Both the position numbers and the translations under genes were made by a program. DNA of 7,503 nt from contig JARLHB010000217.1 in the NCBI GenBank assembly GCA_031292465.1, forward strand, positions 1 through 7,503, given 5' to 3'. This stretch comes from Ignavibacteriaceae bacterium (lineage in GTDB: Bacteria > Bacteroidota > Ignavibacteria > Ignavibacteriales > Ignavibacteriaceae). Positions 1 through 5,433 of the stretch are shown here, piece by piece. The stretch's first letter is position 1. Each line of letters opens with the position of its first letter. The notes under the pieces are model-generated. The model searched no databases. It was not told the DNA's origin and worked only from the letters and a program-made list of their open reading frames with translations.

Positions 1-190
1 TGCCGATATGATGGCTTTGCATGGTGTAAGGCTTATTCCCGTGGTTACAAAAGAGGATACTTATTCAGTTTTTGGGGTTATATCGCGAAGTGATATACTT
101 AAAGCGCGCCGAAAATATCTGGAACAGAAAAATCTGTATAAAAAATATATAAACCTGTCATCGCTAAGGCGCAGGAAAATAGACCACTGA
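1..190 (+). CDS. C-terminal end of a CBS-domain protein, probably ClC-family chloride channel (5' end outside window)
   Basis: Only the last 62 codons are visible, read in the frame that starts at base 2 and ending in TGA. The peptide contains MALHGVRLIPVV, then VFGVISRSDILKARR. This is the second half of a CBS domain: a hydrophobic strand ending in PVV, then a G-[VI]-[IL]-[ST]-R-x-D-[IL] strand-helix. CBS pairs bind adenine nucleotides and gate the protein they are attached to. The basic tail after the domain (ARRKYLEQK to RRRKI) resembles the C-terminus of prokaryotic ClC chloride channels/antiporters that end in CBS domains, so a ClC channel is my first guess. An IMPDH-like or stand-alone CBS protein is not excluded, because no channel part is in view. 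The CBS call is firm; the ClC call is inference. Confidence 0.72.
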   Translation, partial: ADMMALHGVRLIPVVTKEDTYSVFGVISRSDILKARRKYLEQKNLYKKYINLSSLRRRKIDH

Positions 191-252
191 TTTGTTATGA
201 TTTGAATGATTAAAAATGATTTTAATTATGAAGTTTTAGAATTTGTAAATAT

Positions 253-267
253 TTCTAATTCTTAGAA
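253..267. repeat. Short perfect palindrome TTCTAA-TTC-TTAGAA
   Basis: Six-base arms (253-258 and 262-267) are exact reverse complements around a three-base centre. It lies about 60 bases after the CBS-protein stop. It is too short and AT-rich to be a good terminator. A protein-binding half-site pair is possible, but chance is also plausible in such AT-rich sequence. Confidence 0.3.
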
Positions 268-281
268 TCATGAATAGGATG

Positions 282-316
282 GTTGACTATGTAAGTTATA
301 AGAACTAATAGTCAAC
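282..316. repeat. Hairpin / inverted repeat with 9-bp perfect stem
   Basis: GTTGACTAT (282-290) is the exact reverse complement of ATAGTCAAC (308-316). Inside the 17-base loop a further AGTT (294-297) pairs with AACT (303-306), leaving a five-base loop, so the whole element can fold as one long, slightly bulged hairpin. The following bases (AATTATCCGG) contain no T-run, which argues against a rho-independent terminator. It lies about 38 bases upstream of a TATAAT hexamer (354-359), where an operator could sit. Confidence 0.45.
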
Positions 317-353
317 AATTATCCGGCAGGGAAGAACCAATTTATTATTTGCA

Positions 354-359
354 TATAAT
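354..359 (+). promoter_or_regulatory. Possible -10 box (TATAAT) upstream of the hydrolase genes
   Basis: An exact TATAAT preceded by TTTGCA. The sequence at the expected -35 distance (around 331-336, GAAGAA) does not resemble TTGACA. A second TATAAT at 484-489 has no better -35. Either could drive the GH28 gene; in AT-rich DNA both could be chance. Confidence 0.2.
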
Positions 360-449
360 ACGGCACTATCACATTTCAAAACCAACAAATCTTATTTGAT
401 CATCTATTACTGTTTATAAAGCATTATTTACAAGGGAACCCAAAAATTA

Positions 450-475
450 TACCCAAATGCCTGCTATCAGGGGTA
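450..475 (+). repeat. Bulged hairpin in the GH28 leader
   Basis: TACC (450-453) pairs with GGTA (472-475), and CCTG (460-463) pairs with CAGG (468-471) around a CTAT loop, leaving a six-base bulge on the 5' side. It is one of the few G+C-containing structured patches in the spacer and lies about 75 bases before the chosen GH28 start. No poly-T follows. Function is unknown. Confidence 0.25.
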
Positions 476-551
476 CTATGCTTTATAATTGTAGTATTAT
501 TTGCCGGAGTTCGCTTTCCCGGTATTATTACTGACAATAATGAATGGAAAA

Positions 552-1979
552 ATGAATATTAAATTTTCTTTCGCAATAATTATATGTTCCCTTTTAATAG
601 GAATAAATCTTAGGTCCCAAACTATTTCATCACATGAGTACAACATTCTAAGGTTTGGAGCCAAGAGCGATGGCAAAACCATCAATACAAAATTCATCCA
701 GAAAGCAATCGATAAATGCACGGCAGATGGTGGCGGAACCGTTGTTGTCCCTTTTGGAACATTTGTTACCGGCATGCTGGAGTTAAAAGATAATGTTACC
801 CTTAAAATGGAAAAAGGTTCTGTAATTCAATCCAGTATTGATATAAAAGATTTTCCTACAAGGTGGCAGCGTGATAAATGCCTGATTTCAATGAACAAAG
901 TAAGTAATGTTTCAATAATTGGAGAAGGCACACTTGACGGAAGAGGTGACAAATTTACAGTTGCAAATGAAGCTCCGGACCGCCCATTTGTAGTGTTTGT
1001 GCAGGAAAGTAAGAATATCCATATTGCCGATGTCACCCTGAAAAATGCTGCCCGCTGGACTCTTAGATTGCTTGGAAACGAACATGTTTTTATCCGCGGA
1101 GTTACAATTTATTCTCAAATGAATTATAATAATGATGGAATTGATATCGATAGTAAAGATGTGGTAGTTTCGGATTGTATTATCAATTGTGATGATGATG
1201 CTATTTGCCTGAAAAGTGATTCTACGGGAATCTGTGAAAACGTTGTTGTTACAAATTGTATTATAAGATCAAACAGGAACTTTATTAAATTCGGAACATC
1301 AAGCTTCGGCGGATTCAGGAACATTGCTATTAGTAATATTACCATGGATGTTCCATTTGAATCTCATTTAACTAACTGGAACAAAAGAATTCTTGGCGTA
1401 AGCGATTCAATAACAGGTATTACAGGTATTGTTCTTGAAATTGTAGACGGCGGCCAGATGGACCGGGTAACTATAAGCAATATTTCTATGAATGGTGTTC
1501 AGTCGCCAATATTTATCAGATTAGGCAGGCGCACACGGCCTGTGGGGTCACTTAAAAATGTTTTAATCAGTAATGTAGTTGCAAAAACCAGCAGCCTGAT
1601 TCCAAGTATAATTACAGCTGTTCCCGGTTCTTTTATCGAAAACGTAACTTTTAGGGATATTATTGTTTATGCAAAAGGCGGTGGAAACCTTGAACAGGCA
1701 ACACGCGATGTAATTGAAAATGAAAAAGGTTATCCTGAAAATAGAATGTTTGGAGACAATTTGCCGGGTTACGGTTTATATATACGTCATGCAAAGAATA
1801 TTGTTTTAGACAACGTACAGTTCTTTTTGACGGAGCCTGACTACCGCTCTGCAATATATCTTGACGATGCCCATGATGTAAGAATAAGAAATTTTAAAGC
1901 AGATAAACCTGAAGGAACACAGCCCTTAATTTACCAGATCCGCTCTTCAGAAATAGATTCAGACAAAAATTATAATTGA
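552..1979 (+). CDS. Exported GH28-family (polygalacturonase-like) glycoside hydrolase
   Basis: A 475-residue right-handed beta-helix protein of glycoside hydrolase family 28, whose members cleave pectic polymers (polygalacturonan, rhamnogalacturonan) by inverting hydrolysis. An N-terminal Sec signal peptide is visible (basic MNIK, hydrophobic FAIIICSLLIGI, likely cut near S22-Q23). The family's N-terminal signature follows: FGAKSDG (35-41), then AIDKC, GGGTVVVP and YxTG-like FVTG. Two catalytic patches are present: NNDGID (193-198, Asp195) and CDDDAICLKSD (from 213, Asp214-216). The third, GHG, is not: the aligned segment reads RSNRNFIKFGTSS, placing Asn243 where the histidine is expected. 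A clear RIK motif is also absent; FIRLGRR is the nearest. Repeated N-[IV]-x-[IV]-S-N strands give the helix coils. I chose ATG 552 because it gives a compact signal peptide; ATG 540 adds four residues, and TTG 501 spoils the signal. A GH-like gene follows after 78 bases. Exact substrate is not known. Confidence 0.85.
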   Translation: MNIKFSFAIIICSLLIGINLRSQTISSHEYNILRFGAKSDGKTINTKFIQKAIDKCTADGGGTVVVPFGTFVTGMLELKDNVTLKMEKGSVIQSSIDIKDFPTRWQRDKCLISMNKVSNVSIIGEGTLDGRGDKFTVANEAPDRPFVVFVQESKNIHIADVTLKNAARWTLRLLGNEHVFIRGVTIYSQMNYNNDGIDIDSKDVVVSDCIINCDDDAICLKSDSTGICENVVVTNCIIRSNRNFIKFGTSSFGGFRNIAISNITMDVPFESHLTNWNKRILGVSDSITGITGIVLEIVDGGQMDRVTISNISMNGVQSPIFIRLGRRTRPVGSLKNVLISNVVAKTSSLIPSIITAVPGSFIENVTFRDIIVYAKGGGNLEQATRDVIENEKGYPENRMFGDNLPGYGLYIRHAKNIVLDNVQFFLTEPDYRSAIYLDDAHDVRIRNFKADKPEGTQPLIYQIRSSEIDSDKNYN

Positions 1980-2047
1980 TTTTACCGGGCCGGTTAAAAC
2001 AAACTTAATATTACAATGTATTTTCCATTTATTAATAGGATAATTCC

Positions 2048-2054
2048 AGGAAAG
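2048..2054 (+). promoter_or_regulatory. Ribosome-binding site that decides the start of the GH99-like gene
   Basis: AGGAAAG lies just upstream of ATG 2058, with AGGA six bases from the start. The upstream in-frame ATG at 2016 has no purine-rich site and would put 14 extra residues before the signal peptide, so 2058 is preferred. Confidence 0.65.
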
Positions 2055-2057
2055 AGT

Positions 2058-3815
2058 ATGAACCGTAATTTATCTTTAATTTATTTATTCTTAATTATTT
2101 TTTTATTTACGGGCAATACCCTTATGTCCCAGCCGGTAGCTGGAACTGATGAGCTTGGAAGAACTTTAATTCAAAATGATTCTGCTGGTAATCTTAAGAA
2201 AGATAAATATGTTGCTATCTTTTACTTTTTAACGCATGGAGATGGAACAGCAGAAGATTACTGGGACTTAAGCGAAATAGTTCCAAACCACCCGGAAGTT
2301 TTAAATGATTATAATAATAAATATTGGGGAACTCCCGTTTATCATGAAGGAGGGCCGTGTCCAAGTTATTACTGGGGAAAACCAATTTACGGTTATTACA
2401 GGGCTGATGATTACTGGGTGACACGCAGAAGTGTTCAGCTTTTAACCGATGCCGGGGTGGACATTATTGTTATTGATGCGACAAACGCTTCAACATATCC
2501 GGAAAGAGCCGATCTTTTAATGAGAGCAATGGATGAAGTAAGAGCGCAGGGAAAAAATCCTCCTAAAATAGTCTTCTATACTAATACCGATTCCGGGGAA
2601 AGAATGGAAGAGGCATATGAAAACTTTTATATGGATGGAGCAAAATATTATCATCCGGATTGCTGGTTTTATCTTGATGGTTATCCTCTAATAATTGGCC
2701 ATACACCGGAAGCAGTTGGGTTTGATTGCGAATTAAGTTTTACATGGAGAGAATCTCAATGGCCGACTGAAAAATATAAAACTAACAGCTGGCCATGGAT
2801 TGACTTTACTCGTCCTCAGCGAGTTCATTTTAATTACAAAGGAGAAAAAGAAATTATAAATGTATCCGTTGCCCAGCACCCTAATCCAAAAGCAGGAATG
2901 GGCGGGTCAGCTTTCTATGGTAATAAAGATAATTGGGGAAGGAGTTATCACAATGGAAACCCCGGCAACCCCGAAACTGATATTGTTTACGGGTATAACT
3001 TGCAGGAACAATGGGATTTTGCAATAAAAGAAAATCCGAAATTTGTATTTGTTACAGGATGGAACGAATGGACTGCCGGAAGATGGGCCAGCAAAGACGG
3101 AAACCCGGAACACTCATGGTTTTGCGACCAGGCAAGTCCCGAATACAGCCGCGATATTGAACCGACATTAACCGCTGACATGAAAGATAACTATTACATG
3201 CAGCTTGTTAATAATATAAGAAAATTTAAAGGTGTGGAACAAAATCCGCTCCCTTCTGAAAGAAAAACAATTAAAGAATTTTCAGATTGGAACAAAGTTA
3301 CGCCTGTTTACAAAGATTATACGGGTGATACACAGCCAAGAAACTTCAAAGGTGCACAGTCCAGGCCTGTTACTGTCTATACAAACAACTCCGGAAGAAA
3401 TGATTTTGATATTATGAAGATTGCCAGAGATAATGATAATGTTTATTTCTATGCGCAGACGGTTTCGGATATTACCCCAAACTCCGGGGATAACTGGATG
3501 CGTGTTTATATTGATTCAGACAGGAAATTTTCAACCGGCTGGAAAGGCTATGATTATAGAATTGTTGGCGGAAATAAGCTGCAAAAGTATTCCGACGGTG
3601 AATGGAAAGATTTAAACAACGTTGAATACTCTGTAATGGGAAATAAAATAATGATTACCGTTTCGCGTAAATATATTGCTGAGTTTTCCTCGTCCCTGAA
3701 TTTTGAATTCAAGTGGTCTGATAACATGCAGGATTCCAATGATCCGCTTGATTGGTATTTAAACGGTGATGCTGCGCCGGGTGGAAGATTCAACTGGATT
3801 TATAAGGAAAAATAA
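2058..3815 (+). CDS. Exported GH99/GH71-like barrel protein with C-terminal CBM9/DOMON-like domain
   Basis: A 585-residue secreted protein. The signal peptide is MNRN plus a long hydrophobic core (LSLIYLFLIIFLFTG), cut near residue 24; there is no lipobox cysteine. Residues about 30-390 look like a (beta/alpha)8 barrel of the GH99/GH71/WbsX-like type: YVAIFYFLTHG strand, KPIYGYYRADDYWV, AGVDIIVIDATN (about 132-143, Asp140), KIVFYTN, WFYLDGYPLIIGH and FVFVTGWNEWTAGRW (from about 328), with Glu337 in the NEW motif. The stretch EYSRDIEP and the YYMQLVNNIRKFKG helix close the barrel. Residues about 436-585 form a beta-rich domain (MRVYIDSDRKFSTGWKGYDY) like the CBM9/DOMON-like sugar-binding modules found at the end of such enzymes. 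Known GH99 enzymes have a second acid three residues after the first (E-x-x-E); here that position is Ala340. The adjacent GH28 gene suggests a plant- or algal-type polysaccharide. The activity is not established. Confidence 0.65.
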   Translation: MNRNLSLIYLFLIIFLFTGNTLMSQPVAGTDELGRTLIQNDSAGNLKKDKYVAIFYFLTHGDGTAEDYWDLSEIVPNHPEVLNDYNNKYWGTPVYHEGGPCPSYYWGKPIYGYYRADDYWVTRRSVQLLTDAGVDIIVIDATNASTYPERADLLMRAMDEVRAQGKNPPKIVFYTNTDSGERMEEAYENFYMDGAKYYHPDCWFYLDGYPLIIGHTPEAVGFDCELSFTWRESQWPTEKYKTNSWPWIDFTRPQRVHFNYKGEKEIINVSVAQHPNPKAGMGGSAFYGNKDNWGRSYHNGNPGNPETDIVYGYNLQEQWDFAIKENPKFVFVTGWNEWTAGRWASKDGNPEHSWFCDQASPEYSRDIEPTLTADMKDNYYMQLVNNIRKFKGVEQNPLPSERKTIKEFSDWNKVTPVYKDYTGDTQPRNFKGAQSRPVTVYTNNSGRNDFDIMKIARDNDNVYFYAQTVSDITPNSGDNWMRVYIDSDRKFSTGWKGYDYRIVGGNKLQKYSDGEWKDLNNVEYSVMGNKIMITVSRKYIAEFSSSLNFEFKWSDNMQDSNDPLDWYLNGDAAPGGRFNWIYKEK

Positions 3816-3840
3816 ATCAGTAAAACAGTTATAGTTATGA

Positions 3841-4230
3841 CTATGGTTTCTTGCCGGGTGGCGGTGGAGGATTTTTCTTCATCCTTTGCATTTCTTCATC
3901 AAGCCTTGCTGCCTGTTCTTTATTAAGCTTAGTTTTAAGTTCAACATTCATGGAGTCCATCATTTTTGATACGGAATCCATTCCTGAATGAGTTATCTTC
4001 TCTATCTTCTCATGATATGCAAATAAAATTGAGTCAATCCCGGCCTTTTGTATATTATCAGGTTTAATAATACCGTCAAAAATTTTTATAAAACCTTCCG
4101 GTTTTCTGAATGAATCCATTTTTTCGAAATGTTTTTTAATTGAAATTTCACTTATTTCAAAGCCTATGGCAATTCCTATCACCAGAGTAATAACAAGAAT
4201 AAGTAATGATTTTATATTTCCATTTGTCAT
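3841..4230 (-). CDS. Membrane-anchored Spy/CpxP-like periplasmic protein (hypothetical sensor or chaperone)
   Basis: A 129-residue protein with one N-terminal transmembrane segment (about 7-24, SLLILVITLVIGIAIGF) and a mostly helical, charged periplasmic part. Two helical repeats resemble the L-T/N-x-x-Q signature of the Spy/CpxP/CnrX group: IKPDNIQKAGID (about 55-66) and LNKEQAARLDEEMQRMKK (about 102-119). These proteins act as periplasmic chaperones or as metal/envelope-stress sensors. It ends in a proline run and basic tail (NPPPPPGKKP). It is the third gene after the sigma factor and the anti-sigma-like gene, overlapping the latter by ATGA. A good GGGAG site lies six bases before its ATG (4237-4241), inside the upstream gene, so it can be translated independently. 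Such placement is typical of the sensing arm of an ECF cassette. The family assignment rests on weak, low-complexity similarity; the membrane anchor and operon context are clear. Confidence 0.6.
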   Translation of the reverse strand: MTNGNIKSLLILVITLVIGIAIGFEISEISIKKHFEKMDSFRKPEGFIKIFDGIIKPDNIQKAGIDSILFAYHEKIEKITHSGMDSVSKMMDSMNVELKTKLNKEQAARLDEEMQRMKKNPPPPPGKKP

Positions 4231-4661
4231 TTTAAACTCCCGATTAGGTTATCAACAGGGTCAAAAGCAGATTCAATATTAGTATGTGATATGCCAAGCA
4301 GGTTTTCAATTGAATATTTATTACCGGCATTAAGGTTGAAAGAAATAAGGACTGCTAATATAATAATAGCAGCCAGCGCAACCTGGCGGAAAGAAACCGC
4401 AAGCGAATTTGCCCAATTACTAAAATATCCTTCTATTGCTGACGGGGAATTCAATTTTGTTAAAAGCCGTTCTTCAAAAAACGGTTTAAATGATGTTTCG
4501 GCACTGTTGCTTACAAGCTGCCGTATCTCATTTATTTGCCGCGAAGTTTTTCGAAGCTCTTCCGAGCTCTTTAATTCCTGCTGCAGCAGTTCATCTTCTT
4601 CCGGTGAAGCTGCACTATCCAGGCTTTTGTAAAACAATTTTTCTATTTTTTTCTTTTTCAT
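4227..4661 (-). CDS. Single-pass anti-sigma-factor-like membrane protein
   Basis: A 144-residue protein with a charged, helical cytoplasmic N-terminus (1-91, including EEDELLQQELKSSEELRK), one transmembrane helix (about 92-110, QVALAAIIILAVLISF) and a short periplasmic tail (111-144). This is the topology of anti-sigma factors that hold ECF sigma factors at the inner face of the membrane. It starts inside the sigma gene's stop (ATGA at 4658-4661) and has no clear Shine-Dalgarno site, so translational coupling is likely. This would keep sigma and anti-sigma in proportion. It contains no cysteine, so the zinc-binding H-x3-C-x2-C motif of ZAS-type anti-sigma factors is absent. The role rests mainly on topology and position; there is no diagnostic motif. 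Confidence 0.62.
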   Translation of the reverse strand: MKKKKIEKLFYKSLDSAASPEEDELLQQELKSSEELRKTSRQINEIRQLVSNSAETSFKPFFEERLLTKLNSPSAIEGYFSNWANSLAVSFRQVALAAIIILAVLISFNLNAGNKYSIENLLGISHTNIESAFDPVDNLIGSLK

Positions 4662-5230
4662 AATTCTGAAAAATAAGGTTGTAAATATTCTTTTAATTTT
4701 GATTGGGCCCTTGCCAGCCGAGAAAGCACTGTACCCAAAGGTATATTCAAAATTTTAGCTGTTTCCTCTGTTGAATAGCCGTCAATTAATCTTAATACTA
4801 AAACAGCGCGGTATTTGGCGTCCATTTTCTGAACGGCCTTTTCTATAATTTCCTTGTTTTCATTCAAGGTGTTGGTTTTGTCTGTATATCCTAAATCGGA
4901 ACCATCTTCCAGCATTTTGTCAAATGAAAAGAATCTCTTTCGCTTTTGTCTTGCAATTTCATTTAGAGACAGATTTATTGCTATGCGTGTTAAATAAGTA
5001 CCCAGTGCAGATTCGCCTCTGAAATTATTAATGGACTTATAAAACCTGATAAATACTTCCTGCCCGATATCATCAGCTTCATCACATTTGCCAACCATTC
5101 CGTAAATAGTAGATGCAACTTTAGATTTATGGCGTTTGACGATTTCCATAAATGCAGACTGATTGCCATTTTTAGACAGCTCTACCAAATCAAGGTCTGT
5201 TAAGTCTTTAGTTGCCTGCCAATTTACCAA
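4658..5230 (-). CDS. ECF (RpoE-like) RNA polymerase sigma factor
   Basis: A 190-residue two-domain extracytoplasmic-function sigma factor. The sigma2 region (about 18-99) shows the usual core-binding and -10-recognition stretch: DEADDIGQEVFIRFYKSI, then FRGESALGTYLTRIAINLSLNE. The sigma4 region (about 127-186) shows MDAKYRAVLVLRLIDGYS and a helix-turn-helix (TAKILNIPLGTVLSRLARAQSKLKEYL) that would read the -35 box. No extra C-terminal domain is present. The first in-frame ATG is at 5248 (196 residues), but that codon lies inside the -10 of the likely autoregulated promoter. I therefore place the start at TTG 5228-5230, which has AAAAGG six bases upstream. Two ATGA overlaps downstream link it to an anti-sigma-like gene and a Spy-like gene. 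A matching promoter faces the divergent efflux operon, its probable target. Confidence 0.92.
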   Translation of the reverse strand: MVNWQATKDLTDLDLVELSKNGNQSAFMEIVKRHKSKVASTIYGMVGKCDEADDIGQEVFIRFYKSINNFRGESALGTYLTRIAINLSLNEIARQKRKRFFSFDKMLEDGSDLGYTDKTNTLNENKEIIEKAVQKMDAKYRAVLVLRLIDGYSTEETAKILNIPLGTVLSRLARAQSKLKEYLQPYFSEL

Positions 5231-5236
5231 GAGATA

Positions 5237-5242
5237 CCTTTT
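5237..5242 (-). promoter_or_regulatory. Ribosome-binding site supporting the TTG start of the sigma gene
   Basis: On the minus strand AAAAGG (5242 to 5237) is followed by TATCTC and then TTG (5230-5228), an ideal six-base spacing. The ATG at 5248 has only GTATTGTC-type promoter sequence before it and no purine-rich site. Confidence 0.6.
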
Positions 5243-5247
5243 AAACA

Positions 5248-5277
5248 TTAGACAATACTAAAATACTGTTTATTCCA
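5248..5277 (-). promoter_or_regulatory. ECF-type promoter of the sigma / anti-sigma / Spy-like cassette
   Basis: Read on the minus strand: -35 GGAATAA (5276-5270), a 16-base spacer, then -10 GTCTAA (5253-5248). This matches the general ECF promoter pattern (GGAAC/T-type -35, GTC-containing -10). It is duplicated almost exactly at 5372-5402 on the other strand: TGGAATAAA and GTATTGTCTAAT are identical, with the same ten bases between them. Transcription should begin about six to eight bases past the -10, near 5243-5240, giving a leader of only 10-13 bases before the TTG start. Autoregulation is inferred. Confidence 0.8.
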
Positions 5278-5310
5278 AATAAATATATCATTTATATTAA
5301 AATATTTCGC

Positions 5311-5349
5311 TACCCTATATGTTCTTATTATTCAAAAAGAATGAGGGTA
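5311..5349. repeat. Imperfect dyad midway between the two divergent ECF promoters
   Basis: TACCCT (5311-5316) pairs with AGGGTA (5344-5349), and TTCTT (5322-5326) with AAGAA (5337-5341), centred near 5330. The two -35 boxes are centred on about 5325. It could be an operator for a second regulator or a structural spacer. The T-run that follows (5355-5361) also gives it a terminator-like look on the plus strand, which would be odd upstream of a promoter. Chance is possible. Confidence 0.3.
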
Positions 5350-5371
5350 TAAAATTTTTTTACCGGGTCTC

Positions 5372-5402
5372 TGGAATAAAGTTAAAATTTGTATTGTCTA
5401 AT
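5372..5402 (+). promoter_or_regulatory. ECF-type promoter of the efflux operon
   Basis: -35 GGAATAA (5373-5379), a 16-base spacer, -10 GTCTAA (5396-5401). The extended blocks TGGAATAAA (5372-5380) and GTATTGTCTAAT (5391-5402) match the sigma-gene promoter base for base, while the ten bases between them differ. Conserved boxes with a diverged spacer point to selection on sigma recognition. The start of transcription is expected near 5407-5409, about 25 bases before the adaptor ATG. Confidence 0.82.
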
Positions 5403-5433
5403 TGGTAAACGATATAAAAATTAGGAAAACGGG

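Larger units (their letters stand above)
191..551. other. Gene-poor intergenic spacer with several small inverted repeats
   Basis: No convincing coding region lies between the CBS-protein stop and the GH28 start. The stretch is AT-rich and holds a 15-base palindrome (253-267), a hairpin with a 9-bp stem (282-316), a bulged hairpin (450-475) and two TATAAT hexamers (354-359 and 484-489) without good -35 boxes. No T-tract follows any of the hairpins, so none is a clear intrinsic terminator. It is presumably the control region of the hydrolase genes, with a long leader possible. Confidence 0.5.

Noticed and set aside
501..551. TTG 501 or ATG 540 as start of the GH28 gene
   Set aside because: The TTG start has no ribosome-binding site and puts a second hydrophobic patch before the basic n-region of the signal peptide. 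ATG 540 is possible but adds only four residues; 552 gives the cleanest signal peptide.
359..562. Open frame with a hydrophobic stretch (CLLSGVLCFIIVVLF) ahead of and overlapping the GH28 start
   Set aside because: No ATG, GTG or TTG start exists in the frame, it overlaps the GH28 start and no family is recognisable. A decayed gene remnant cannot be excluded but is not supported.
600..607. Another exact GGAATAAA, the -35 box found in the twin promoters
   Set aside because: No GTCTAA-like -10 occurs 15-17 bases downstream (TATTTC is there), and it is inside the GH28 signal-peptide coding region.
1412..1430. Tandem ACAGGTATT repeat
   Set aside because: It is a two-unit coding repeat (Thr-Gly-Ile) within a beta-helix coil, where such repetition is expected.
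1984..1994. ACCGG-G-CCGGT inverted repeat after the GH28 stop, a possible terminator
   Set aside because: The loop would be one base, so the usable stem is very short, and no T-tract follows (AAAACAAAC instead).
3823..3849. ATAGT/ACTAT with outer AAAC/GTTT arms between the convergent genes, a possible bidirectional terminator
   Set aside because: The stem is weak, interrupted and all AT in the core; it also enters the coding end of the Spy-like gene. Not strong enough to annotate.
4291..4632. 113-codon plus-strand open frame opposite the anti-sigma-like gene
   Set aside because: It is the antisense shadow of the minus-strand gene, low in complexity (serine runs opposite Glu/Leu codons), with no recognisable domain.
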